DNA of 16,599 nucleotides from Lentisphaeria bacterium UBA1776 (GCA_002314605.1 DCGO01000052.1:1-16599); one strand, 5' to 3'; shown: positions 7,421 through 14,455, counted from the first letter of the stretch. Made by a program: numbers and translations. Notes: generated by a model not told the origin, from the sequence alone.

Positions 7421-7750
7421 TCACTTGGCTTCCACTTTGATGACACTGTTCAGTGTCCCGAGGTCGTTGGATGCCAGACACGGATTGTCTTCATCAATGC
7501 ACCACTGGCCGTCCACCACGAATTTGTATTCGTATTCGCCGGGGGCCAGCATGACCGTACCGCGGTAGATGCCGTCTCCATTGGTGTCTTTAAGCTGTTT
7601 GCTGGTCGGTTCCCAGTCGTTGAAGGACCCTGCCAGGCAGACCATCTCGTGTCCGGGACCGGCGTTGATGACGAACTCGACTTTGCGGCGGCCGCCTGTG
7701 GCGGTCTTCTTCTCTGTGATCTTCTCTGCGGTTTTCTTTGCTTTTGCCAT
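7421..7750 (-). CDS. Stand-alone AMPK-like glycogen-binding (CBM48) protein
   Basis: This 109-residue protein consists of a Lys/Thr/Glu-rich tail (1-23) and one carbohydrate-binding module of the CBM48/AMPK-beta type (about 24-107), with no catalytic domain. The module keeps GSFNDW with Trp46, YKFVVDGQW with Lys76 and Trp83, and LGTLN with Leu97, Thr99 and Asn101. By alignment these correspond to the glycogen-contact residues Trp100, Lys126, Trp133, Leu146, Thr148 and Asn150 of mammalian AMPK beta1. No signal peptide is present, so it is cytosolic. The gene has a very strong Shine-Dalgarno (AAAGGGAGGGG) and a near-consensus promoter, and leads the glgP-glgA-glgB operon. It probably binds glycogen as a coat, scaffold or sensor. 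A kinase partner is not seen. Database names such as isoamylase early-set domain protein would describe the same fold. Confidence 0.88.
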   Translation of the reverse strand: MAKAKKTAEKITEKKTATGGRRKVEFVINAGPGHEMVCLAGSFNDWEPTSKQLKDTNGDGIYRGTVMLAPGEYEYKFVVDGQWCIDEDNPCLASNDLGTLNSVIKVEAK

Positions 7751-7777
7751 AATAACCCCTCCCTTTCCTTGAGTTTC

Positions 7778-7791
7778 CCGAAATCTTTCGG
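7778..7791 (-). promoter_or_regulatory. Inverted repeat in the 5' leader of the CBM48-glg operon
   Basis: CCGAAATCTTTCGG is a near-perfect 14-bp dyad with 6-bp arms. It lies about 15-29 nt downstream of the predicted transcription start and about 27 nt before the start codon. It could be an mRNA-stabilising 5' hairpin or a repressor operator. Nothing in the sequence separates these. Confidence 0.4.
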
Positions 7792-7813
7792 TTTGTGTTA
7801 ATTCTAACCCAAT

Positions 7814-7842
7814 AATATATCACGCATTTCCTGTTTTGTCAA
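7814..7842 (-). promoter_or_regulatory. Near-consensus promoter of the CBM48-glg operon
   Basis: On the minus strand a perfect -35 TTGACA (7842-7837) is separated by 17 bp from TATATT (7819-7814), which matches five of six -10 bases and is preceded by an extended -10 TG. A seven-A tract lies just upstream (7852-7846), where an UP element would be. Transcription would start near 7807, leaving a leader of about 56 nt. This is the best promoter in the window. Confidence 0.8.
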
Positions 7843-7891
7843 CTGTTTTTTTCTGCAATCTCCCCGGGAGCCGTTTTTTTTTTGACGGCAC

Positions 7892-7920
7892 TTGAAAATC
7901 CGGCGGACACAGAGTACATT
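7892..7920 (+). promoter_or_regulatory. Promoter candidate for the FMN-barrel lipoprotein gene
   Basis: TTGAAA (7892-7897), 17 bp, then TACATT (7915-7920). Matches to consensus are five of six and four of six. A run of ten Ts (7874-7883) lies just upstream. A start near 7927 would leave a leader of about 28 nt before the ATG at 7955. It diverges from the glycogen operon promoter. Confidence 0.5.
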
Positions 7921-7954
7921 GTCCCCCGGTGCAACAGACAGGAAAGGAGTGTGC

Positions 7955-8461
7955 ATGATGAAAAAGTGGTACCTGAGTTTGCTGGCGGTTCTGGGATTCT
8001 GCAGCGGATGCTGCTGCAGTAAATGTTCTGTCCGGCCGGCGGTCCCGGCGGAGGCGGCCAAAGCCAACATGGAGAAGGTCTGCAGTTTTCTGAAGGCGGC
8101 GAAAGTCTATTACATCGCCACCCTTGACGGCAGACAGCCCCGGGTCCGTCCCTTCGGCACCGTCAACATCTACAAGGGGAGGCTCTACATCCAGACCGGC
8201 CGGAAGAAGAATGTGGCAAAGCAGATCCTTGCCAACCCCAAAGTCGAACTTTGCGCTTTCAACGGCAAAGAGTGGCTCCGGCTTTCCGGGACGCTGGTGA
8301 ATGATCCTTCCATCGAGGCGCAGAAGAGCATGCTGGCTGCCTATCCCTCGCTGGAAAAATTGTATCAGCCCGGAGACGGCAACAACATGGTGCTTTATTT
8401 CACCGATGCCGTCGCCACGATCAACACCTTCGGCAAACCGGCGGAGGAACTGCGTTTCTGA
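7955..8461 (+). CDS. Exported FMN-binding split-barrel (PNPOx-like) protein
   Basis: This 168-residue protein has an N-terminal export signal and a pyridoxamine-5'-phosphate-oxidase-like flavin-binding split barrel (about 37-168). The barrel matches the short PNPOx-like proteins common in gut anaerobes: ATLDGRQPRVRPFGTV (55-70), a YIQTGRKKNVAKQI segment (78-91), then KVELCAFNGKEWLRL (96-110) and SMLAAYPSLEKLY (125-137). The family generally binds FMN or F420, but its substrate here is unknown. The longer frame from 7892 is rejected because GGAAAGGAG (7941-7949) sets the start at 7955 or 7958. The signal ends in a cysteine cluster, CSGCCCSKC (16-24). Cys19 is the likely lipidation site, although Cys at the -3 position departs from the strict lipobox. 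The gene stands alone between two promoters. Confidence 0.8.
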   Translation: MMKKWYLSLLAVLGFCSGCCCSKCSVRPAVPAEAAKANMEKVCSFLKAAKVYYIATLDGRQPRVRPFGTVNIYKGRLYIQTGRKKNVAKQILANPKVELCAFNGKEWLRLSGTLVNDPSIEAQKSMLAAYPSLEKLYQPGDGNNMVLYFTDAVATINTFGKPAEELRF

Positions 8462-8494
8462 CAGTTTCCGCGTCATGTTAAAGTTCCTGCAAAC

Positions 8495-8522
8495 TTGATA
8501 AATTGTCGAAACGTGTTACATT
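8495..8522 (+). promoter_or_regulatory. Promoter candidate for pfp-gatC-gatA
   Basis: TTGATA (8495-8500), 16 bp, then TACATT (8517-8522), again five of six and four of six. The -10 is identical to that of the lipoprotein gene upstream. The predicted start near 8529 gives a leader of about 54 nt, A/C-rich at its 3' end. Confidence 0.45.
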
Positions 8523-8572
8523 ATAGTTCTGTACTTAAGTCCTGAACGAAACGCAACCAAACAACCAAATAT

Positions 8573-8576
8573 GGAG
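8573..8576 (+). promoter_or_regulatory. Ribosome binding site that decides the pfp start
   Basis: GGAG lies 6 nt before the ATG at 8583 and inside the first codons of the longer frame beginning at 8571, which itself has no Shine-Dalgarno. The internal ATG is therefore the likely start. Confidence 0.6.
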
Positions 8577-8582
8577 TATATC

Positions 8583-10229
8583 ATGATCTCTGCGCTTCAA
8601 AAAGCCCGTGCCGCCTATCAGCCCAAACTGCCCGTTGCCCTGCGCGGCGGCGCTGCTGTCAAGGTCTGCGAAGGCGGTCCCACCACCGCTGTGGCGGATG
8701 TGGACAGCATCAAAAAGCTTTTCAGTGCCACCTTCGGCAGTCCGGTGCTGACCTTTGAAGCCGGCAAAGGGGGGGCTGCTCCCGCCATCAATGTGGGGGT
8801 GATCCTTTCCGGCGGTCAGGCCCCCGGCGGACACAATGTCATCGCCGGACTTTTTGACGGCATCAAATCCCTGAATCCTGCGTCCCGGCTTTTCGGTTTT
8901 CTGAAGGGCCCCGACGGGCTGGTGAAGAACGATCACATGGAACTTACCGCCGACATCATCAATGCTTACCGCAACACCGGCGGATTTGATATGATCGCTT
9001 CCGGCCGTACCAAACTGGAGACCGAGGAGCAGTTCCAGACCGCGCTGGCCAACTGCCGGGCACTGGGAATCACCGCATTGGTCATCATCGGCGGAGACGA
9101 TTCCAATACCAATGCCTGTCTCCTGGCTGAATATTACAAGAAAAACAACTGCGGCATTCAGGTTATCGGCTGCCCGAAGACCATTGACGGCGACCTGAAG
9201 AATGAGTGGATCGAAGCCTCCTTCGGTTTCGATACCGCCTGCCGGGTGTACAGTGAACTTATCGGCAACATTGAGCGGGATGCCAATTCTGCCCGCAAAT
9301 ACTGGCATTTCATCAAGCTGATGGGCCGCTCGGCCTCCCACATCGCGCTGGAGTGCGCTCTGCAGACACACCCCAATGCCGCCATCATTTCCGAGGAAGT
9401 GGCTGCCAAAAAGATGACGCTGGAAGAGATCGTGACATATCTTGCCGGCATCGTTGCCGCCCGTGCCGCGAAGAAATGCAACTTTGGCGTGGCGCTGATT
9501 CCAGAAGGACTGATCGAATTCGTTCCCGAAGTGAAAAAACTGATTGCCGAGCTGAACGATCTTCTGGCCGCCAACGCTGAAGCTTTCGCCAAACTGGACA
9601 AGGCGGCGGACAAGGTGGCGTTTGTTTCCGGGAAACTTTCCGCTGAATGCGGCATGGTTTTTGCCAGTCTTCCCGCCGGCATTCAGGCTCAGCTTTGCAA
9701 TGACCGGGATCCCCACGGGAATGTGCAGGTTTCCCTTATCGAAACGGAGAAGATGCTTGCCGAGATGGTCAAGGGCAAACTCAAGAAAATGGCTGCAGAA
9801 GGCAAGTTCACCGGAAAATTCAGTACCCAGACTCATTTCTTCGGGTATGAGGGTCGCTGTGCCGCTCCGTCCAACTTCGATGCTGACTACTGCTACAGTC
9901 TGGGGTACAGTGCTGCGGCGCTGATTGGTGCGGGGCGCACCGGCTACATGGCCAGTGTCCGCAACAATATCAAGTCGGCGGACCAGTGGATCTGCGGCGG
10001 AATTCCCATCACCATGATGATGAATATCGAGCACCGTCACGGTCACGACAAGCCGGTGATCCGCAAGGCACTGGTGGAGCTGGACGGCAAACCCTTTGCG
10101 GAATTTGCCCGGAACCGGGCGGCATGGGCCATCGAAACGGATTATGTCTATCCCGGTCCGATCCAGTATTTCGGGCCCTCCGAGGTCTGCAATCAGGTGA
10201 CTAAGACGCTGGAACAGGAAAAGGCCTGA
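8583..10229 (+). CDS. pfp: Pyrophosphate-dependent 6-phosphofructokinase, long type
   Basis: The 548-residue enzyme interconverts fructose-6-phosphate and fructose-1,6-bisphosphate with pyrophosphate in place of ATP, so the step is reversible and saves ATP in glycolysis. Numbered from the ATG at 8583, the phosphate-donor loop SGGQAPGGHN (76-85) is followed by GGDDSNT (170-176), where Asp replaces the Gly typical of ATP enzymes. PKTIDGDL (198-205) carries Lys199 and the catalytic Asp202, and MGRSASH (247-253) follows. PKTIDxD together with GGDD is diagnostic for the PPi type. The length fits the long class shared by plant PFP beta subunits and many bacteria and spirochaetes. gatC begins 3 nt after its stop. 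It lies next to the glycogen genes, consistent with glycogen-derived hexose feeding glycolysis, although it is separately transcribed on the other strand. Confidence 0.95.
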   Translation: MISALQKARAAYQPKLPVALRGGAAVKVCEGGPTTAVADVDSIKKLFSATFGSPVLTFEAGKGGAAPAINVGVILSGGQAPGGHNVIAGLFDGIKSLNPASRLFGFLKGPDGLVKNDHMELTADIINAYRNTGGFDMIASGRTKLETEEQFQTALANCRALGITALVIIGGDDSNTNACLLAEYYKKNNCGIQVIGCPKTIDGDLKNEWIEASFGFDTACRVYSELIGNIERDANSARKYWHFIKLMGRSASHIALECALQTHPNAAIISEEVAAKKMTLEEIVTYLAGIVAARAAKKCNFGVALIPEGLIEFVPEVKKLIAELNDLLAANAEAFAKLDKAADKVAFVSGKLSAECGMVFASLPAGIQAQLCNDRDPHGNVQVSLIETEKMLAEMVKGKLKKMAAEGKFTGKFSTQTHFFGYEGRCAAPSNFDADYCYSLGYSAAALIGAGRTGYMASVRNNIKSADQWICGGIPITMMMNIEHRHGHDKPVIRKALVELDGKPFAEFARNRAAWAIETDYVYPGPIQYFGPSEVCNQVTKTLEQEKA

Positions 10230-10232
10230 TTC

Positions 10233-10529
10233 ATGGAGATCGATGTCGATTACGTTGCCCGGCTGGCCCGTATCGAGCTGGAACCTGAAAAGCTCGACCG
10301 GCTGCGCCGGGACATGGCTGCCATTGTGGGTTATATTGATGAGCTTAAAGAGTGCGATGTGACAGGCATTGAGCCCACTGCGCATGCGGCGAAACTCTGT
10401 AACGTGTGGCGTGAGGATGTGCCCGGAGAATCTTATTCCCGGGAAGCCATGCTTGCCAATGCGCCGGCAACGGTGAACGGGGAACTCATCAAGGTCCCGC
10501 AGACGCTGCCTGGGGAGGGGATGAACTGA
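10233..10529 (+). CDS. gatC: Asp-tRNA(Asn)/Glu-tRNA(Gln) amidotransferase subunit C
   Basis: This 98-residue subunit wraps around GatA and stabilises the GatCAB complex, which converts mischarged Glu-tRNA(Gln) or Asp-tRNA(Asn) to the correct amidated form. Family features are the VDYVARLARIEL start (5-16), the helix containing DMAAIVGYIDEL (27-38), the DVTGIEPTAHA segment (42-52) and the WREDVP motif (59-64). The length is typical. The ATG lies 3 nt after the pfp stop and has AAGG about 8 nt upstream, inside the end of pfp. Its TGA overlaps the gatA ATG by one base (TGATG, 10527-10531), so translation of gatC and gatA is probably coupled. No gatB is seen in the window. Confidence 0.93.
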   Translation: MEIDVDYVARLARIELEPEKLDRLRRDMAAIVGYIDELKECDVTGIEPTAHAAKLCNVWREDVPGESYSREAMLANAPATVNGELIKVPQTLPGEGMN

Positions 10530-11956
10530 TGACGGATTTTACAGTTGCCGGACTGGCGCAGGAATTGACTGCCGGTACGCTTTCTTCAGTGGAACTGGTC
10601 AGGGAGTGTCTGACGCGGATTGACGCCCGGGACGGTGAGATCCGGGCATTTCTGGAAATCGACCGGGAAAAAATTCTGGCGGATGCAGCGGCGTCGGACG
10701 CCCGGCGGGCTGCCGGGAAAGCGCTTTCCATTTATGACGGCATCCCTGTCGGGATCAAGGACTGTATCGCCGTCAAAGGCGAACGCTGCAGCTGCGCTTC
10801 CAAAATTCTGGAGCCGGTGAAGTCCCCCTTTGACAGTACGGCGGTCGCCCGGCTCAAAAAGGCCGGATTCATCCCCTTCGGGCGGTTGAATATGGACGAG
10901 TTTGCCATGGGCTCCAGCTGTGAAAACAGTGCATTTCACCCCACCTGCAATCCCCGGGATCCGTCACGGGTGCCCGGCGGTTCGTCCGGCGGGTCTGCGG
11001 CGGCAGTGGCGGCTGGATTTGTCCCTGCGGCTCTGGGTTCCGATACCGGAGGGTCCATCCGTCAGCCGGCGGCATTCTGCGGAATCACCGGCGTCAAGCC
11101 GACGTATGGCAGAGTGTCCAGGAGCGGCCTGGTGGCTTTTGCGTCTTCGCTGGATCAGATCGGTCCCATGACACAGAATGTCACCGATGCGGCGATCCTG
11201 CTGGATTTCATGGCCGGATTTGATCTCATGGACAGCACGTCTCTGCCCAACCCTGCGGGAGGCTGGCTGAAGGCTGTTCAGGGAGCCAAGGACCTCAAAG
11301 GCATGAAGATCGGTCTTCCCAAAGAATACTTTGCTTCCGAAGGCCTTTCCCCTGCTGTGGCCTGGACTATGGAGCAGGCCGTTGCCCGGGTTCGGGATCT
11401 GGGAGCGGAGACGGTGGCGGTGAGTCTGCCTCACACCAAATACGCTGTGGCGGTGTATTACATCGTGGCCACGGCGGAAGCCAGCGCCAATCTGGCCCGC
11501 TTCGACGGCATCCGTTATGGTGCCCGGGCGGAATCCGGGGATCTTATCGAAAGCTATTTCAGGACCCGCGGACAGGGGTTCGGGGATGAGGTCAAGCGCC
11601 GTATCCTGCTGGGGACCTACGTCCTGAGCAGCGGGTATTATGATGCCTATTACCTCCGGGCTCAGAAGGTGCGGACGCTGATCCGCCGGGACTTTGAAGA
11701 AGCCTTCAGGGTCTGTGATGTGATGCTCACGCCGGTGACGCCTGCCGTGGCGTTCCATTTCGGCGAAAAGAGCGATCCGTTGCAGATGTATCTCTCCGAC
11801 ATTTTCACCATTGCGCTGAACCTGGCAGGAAACTGCGGGATCAGTCTGCCGGGAGGGACGGATCCGGTCAGCGGCATGCCCGTGGGGGTACAGTTCATGG
11901 GACCTGCGCTGGAGGAGGCCCGTCTCTTCCGGGCGGCCAAGGTTTTTGAACAGTAA
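10529..11956 (+). CDS. gatA: Asp-tRNA(Asn)/Glu-tRNA(Gln) amidotransferase subunit A
   Basis: The 475-residue glutaminase subunit belongs to the amidase signature family. It releases ammonia from glutamine or asparagine and passes it to GatB for transamidation of misacylated tRNA. The Ser-cisSer-Lys catalytic triad is visible: Lys77 in GIPVGIKD, Ser152 in PGGSSGGS (149-156) and Ser176 in SDTGGSIRQP (171-180). The C-terminal MPVGVQFMGP segment is also typical. The length is close to the usual 480-490. The start is set by GGGGAGGGG (10512-10520), 8 nt before the ATG, and overlaps the gatC stop by 1 nt. It follows pfp and gatC in one apparent operon. The genuine GatA motifs and the gatC neighbour argue against a generic amidase. 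Confidence 0.95.
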   Translation: MTDFTVAGLAQELTAGTLSSVELVRECLTRIDARDGEIRAFLEIDREKILADAAASDARRAAGKALSIYDGIPVGIKDCIAVKGERCSCASKILEPVKSPFDSTAVARLKKAGFIPFGRLNMDEFAMGSSCENSAFHPTCNPRDPSRVPGGSSGGSAAAVAAGFVPAALGSDTGGSIRQPAAFCGITGVKPTYGRVSRSGLVAFASSLDQIGPMTQNVTDAAILLDFMAGFDLMDSTSLPNPAGGWLKAVQGAKDLKGMKIGLPKEYFASEGLSPAVAWTMEQAVARVRDLGAETVAVSLPHTKYAVAVYYIVATAEASANLARFDGIRYGARAESGDLIESYFRTRGQGFGDEVKRRILLGTYVLSSGYYDAYYLRAQKVRTLIRRDFEEAFRVCDVMLTPVTPAVAFHFGEKSDPLQMYLSDIFTIALNLAGNCGISLPGGTDPVSGMPVGVQFMGPALEEARLFRAAKVFEQ

Positions 11957-11971
11957 TCCGGAGGCGATTCC

Positions 11972-13117
11972 ATGCGGAGGGGAACAGTCAAGTTTGCGGC
12001 GGGATTTCTGGTATGGATCTGTGCGGCGGAAGTGCTTCTGGCGTTGCATGCCGGGGATCCCGCAGTGGAACTGAAGGCGGATTTTGTACTGAATGGTCCG
12101 GTGGAACTTACCGGAGAACCGGCGGTTCCTGAGGAAGCCCGGAGCAAGGTTCTGGTCTTTTTCCGGACCCGGGAAGCGTCCAGCCGGGCATTGATGGAGC
12201 TTTTGGCGGACCAGAAAGGCCGTTATCCCAAGGTGGATTTTGCGGCGGTGACGCCGGATTCCAAGGGGGCGGCGCAGGAGTTTTTCAAGGTCTATACCCG
12301 CAAGGATTTTTCGGGCGCATCGGACCGTGAAAACGCCAGCATCAAAGCCTACCTGAATGGTTCTACCGTTTATCCTTACGCTTTTTTGATCGGTCCGGAT
12401 GGCATGATCCGCTGGGACGGGGAGGCGGCGGATATTGCGGAGATTCTGGAGAAATATTCCCGGAATCTCGTGGATACGGAACGGAACCGGAAACTGGTGC
12501 ACCTGGTTGCGGATCTCCGGAGCCGTTTCCGTACCGGCGAGGAACGGATGGCCCAGTTTGCGGCGGAACGCATTTTCGCCATTGATCCGGCCCACGGCGA
12601 GGCGATCCGGCTCCGGCTCTTCATGCTGCAGAATGCCGGCAATGAACGGGGCGCATGGCGGTTTATGGAAGAACGGCGCAAAGCGGCCCCCCGGGTGCCC
12701 CGGCTCTATCTGCAGCAGTTTGTGCTGGCCTGCCGGAGTACGGCCTATAACGGCGAGGCACTGAATGTCGTCCGGGCCTACCGGAACAATATTCCCACCC
12801 ATATTGAATTCGACAGCGCCATGGCGTGGCAGCTTCTGATCCACCGTCCCTTTGATGCGGATGCTCTGTTGCTGGCCGGGCAGCTGATCGGGCGGAGCAT
12901 GCAATTTCTGACCAAAAGCGCCAAGGTGGTCCATCCGGAGGATGGGGACCTTTATATGGCGGCCGCCTTGTATTCCTACCGCCTCGGGCGGGTGGAAAAG
13001 GCCGAGTTGCTTCAGAAAAAAGCCACTTCGATTCTGGAGCAAAAAGCACCGCTCCGGGTGGAGACGTCCCGCCGTATGGAGGCTTTTTACCATGCGGTCC
13101 GGAATCTTACCCGGTAA
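11972..13117 (+). CDS. Secreted thioredoxin-fold protein without CxxC, with helical-repeat C terminus
   Basis: I recognise the fold but not the function of this 381-residue protein. An N-terminal signal (about 1-27, ending near LHA) predicts export. Residues about 50-160 resemble a TlpA/redoxin-type thioredoxin fold: a strand KVLVFF (59-64), a second strand VDFAAV (88-93), the YPYAFLIGPDG strand with the likely cis-Pro135 (134-144), and a final DIAEILEKY helix. Where a redox CxxC should follow the first strand, the sequence is RTREASS (65-71), with no cysteine, so disulfide chemistry at that site is unlikely. Residues about 170-380 are helical and charged, with TPR-like character. The start has GGAGG (11960-11964) 7 nt upstream, 15 bp after gatA. 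The gene probably belongs to the same transcript and may act as a periplasmic binding or scaffold protein. Confidence 0.7.
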   Translation: MRRGTVKFAAGFLVWICAAEVLLALHAGDPAVELKADFVLNGPVELTGEPAVPEEARSKVLVFFRTREASSRALMELLADQKGRYPKVDFAAVTPDSKGAAQEFFKVYTRKDFSGASDRENASIKAYLNGSTVYPYAFLIGPDGMIRWDGEAADIAEILEKYSRNLVDTERNRKLVHLVADLRSRFRTGEERMAQFAAERIFAIDPAHGEAIRLRLFMLQNAGNERGAWRFMEERRKAAPRVPRLYLQQFVLACRSTAYNGEALNVVRAYRNNIPTHIEFDSAMAWQLLIHRPFDADALLLAGQLIGRSMQFLTKSAKVVHPEDGDLYMAAALYSYRLGRVEKAELLQKKATSILEQKAPLRVETSRRMEAFYHAVRNLTR

Positions 13118-13164
13118 TGCGGTATTTCGCCGCAATGAGGGGACTTTCTGCTGATTTATTTTAT

Positions 13165-13171
13165 GGAAAGG
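13165..13171 (+). promoter_or_regulatory. Ribosome binding site supporting a TTG start for the DUF445 gene
   Basis: GGAAAGG lies 8 nt before the in-frame TTG at 13180. The alternative ATG at 13117, which overlaps the previous stop as TAATG, has no good Shine-Dalgarno. Confidence 0.5.
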
Positions 13172-13179
13172 CTGATGTT

Positions 13180-14421
13180 TTGAAAGTTGTATCCGCATCG
13201 TTGTCATTTTTGAATTTTTTCTGCATGGCCGCCGGTCTTCTCACTTTGGCGGGAACGGTGATCTGCGGCATCGGGCGGCATGCCGGGAGCCTGGTGCTTC
13301 CTGCGGAAATATCCGACTGGGTCCTGCCGGTACTGACGGCGGCGGCGGTGGGGTATTTCACCAATTATGCGGCGATCTGGCTTCTTTTCAAACCCTATCG
13401 GCCGGTCCGCTGGCTTGGGGGGCTGCAGGGGGTGGTCCCCCGTGAGCAGCCCCGTCTGGCGGAAAGGGTCAGCGAGGTGGTGCCGGAAACTCTGCTGCCG
13501 CCGGAAGAGCTTATCGCCCAATTCAGCCAAACTTTTTCCGGTTATCTGGAGAATCCGGAACTTCTGGCGGATGTCCGCAAAAAGGTGCAATTTTTTGTTT
13601 CCAGAAGAAAACAGGATATGGCATTGTCGCTGATCCCGTATATTGATGCGGCGGTCCCGGCCGCGCTGGAACATGAGATCACGCCGGAGAATCTGCGGAA
13701 ACTGTATGTGCGGCAGCTGGAACCCTGGGCAAGGACGAAGATTGCCGATGGCCCTTTGGTTGAACTGGTCGCCGGGGAACTCAAAATGCGCCTGCCTGCG
13801 CTGACTCCGGTGGTTCGTCAGGTGGTCCAGACGGGTGTGCAGGAGTATGTGCGGACGGAGTATCCGGCTTTGAGCAAGCTGGTGAACGCCGATGAATTTG
13901 CCTCTTCCATGGCGGCCCGGCTTAACTGGACCGCCGTGATGGAAAAACTTGCGGAAACCCTCAGTGACGATGCGGTGCAGCCGGTGATCCGCCGTGAACT
14001 GGACGGACTGGCGATCCGGATGGGAGGGTATCTTCATTCTCCGGGCTGGAACGGGGAAATCGAAAATGTCTGCGGTGAATTGAAGAAACGGGTCCGGATC
14101 GCGCTTCATGAATGGCTCGCAACGGCATTTCCTGACATGATCGAGACCTGGGCAAATATGGATGAATTGTGGCTGGCGGTGGAACAGGAAGTCCTGCCGG
14201 CGATCAGGGGATTTGTCAGCCACAGATTCAAGCGGGATCAGCAGACGATCATCCGGACGCTGGATCTGGAGGGACGGATTGTGCGTGTGATCATGGCTCA
14301 GTCTCCGGCGGAGGTCCATCAGTTGATCAACCGGGTTTCGGGGGAGCACCTGGTACGGCTGCAGATATTGGGATATATTCTGGGTGGTTTGGCCGGATTC
14401 CTGCTGGTTTTCGCGCAGTAA
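13180..14421 (+). CDS. DUF445 family membrane protein
   Basis: This is a 413-residue DUF445 (YheB-like) protein; the family's role is poorly defined. Two hydrophobic segments near the N terminus (about 8-30 and 45-70) include the family hallmark VGYFTNYAAIWLLFKPY (57-73). A long helical, charged middle region follows, and a C-terminal membrane segment closes the protein (GYILGGLAGFLLVF, about 398-411). I place the start at TTG 13180 because of the GGAAAGG 8 nt upstream and because the preceding 63 bases are AT-richer and use codons unlike the gene body. An upstream in-frame ATG at 13117 would add 21 residues and overlap the preceding stop by one base, so it remains possible. The gene is probably co-transcribed with its neighbours and suggests an envelope-related module. 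Confidence 0.8.
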   Translation: MKVVSASLSFLNFFCMAAGLLTLAGTVICGIGRHAGSLVLPAEISDWVLPVLTAAAVGYFTNYAAIWLLFKPYRPVRWLGGLQGVVPREQPRLAERVSEVVPETLLPPEELIAQFSQTFSGYLENPELLADVRKKVQFFVSRRKQDMALSLIPYIDAAVPAALEHEITPENLRKLYVRQLEPWARTKIADGPLVELVAGELKMRLPALTPVVRQVVQTGVQEYVRTEYPALSKLVNADEFASSMAARLNWTAVMEKLAETLSDDAVQPVIRRELDGLAIRMGGYLHSPGWNGEIENVCGELKKRVRIALHEWLATAFPDMIETWANMDELWLAVEQEVLPAIRGFVSHRFKRDQQTIIRTLDLEGRIVRVIMAQSPAEVHQLINRVSGEHLVRLQILGYILGGLAGFLLVFAQ

Positions 14422-14455
14422 TGCATTGTTCTGTTCATAAGGGATTTGAAACGTG

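Noticed and set aside
7870..7889. GCCGT/ACGGC hairpin around a T-run as a terminator
   Set aside because: The Ts are in the loop rather than after the stem, and the position is upstream of both divergent promoters.
7892..7954. Upstream extension of the flavin-barrel protein to an ATG at 7892
   Set aside because: It would overlap the promoter hexamers and put 21 polar residues before a clear signal peptide. The strong ribosome binding site is at 7941-7949.
8535..10385. 616-codon minus-strand open frame opposite pfp
   Set aside because: It shows no domain signature, and the plus-strand PFP is complete with diagnostic motifs.
13117..13179. N-terminal 21-residue extension of the DUF445 protein from ATG 13117
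   Set aside because: There is no Shine-Dalgarno, codon use is unlike the gene body, and a strong site sits before TTG 13180. It is kept as an alternative because of the TAATG overlap.
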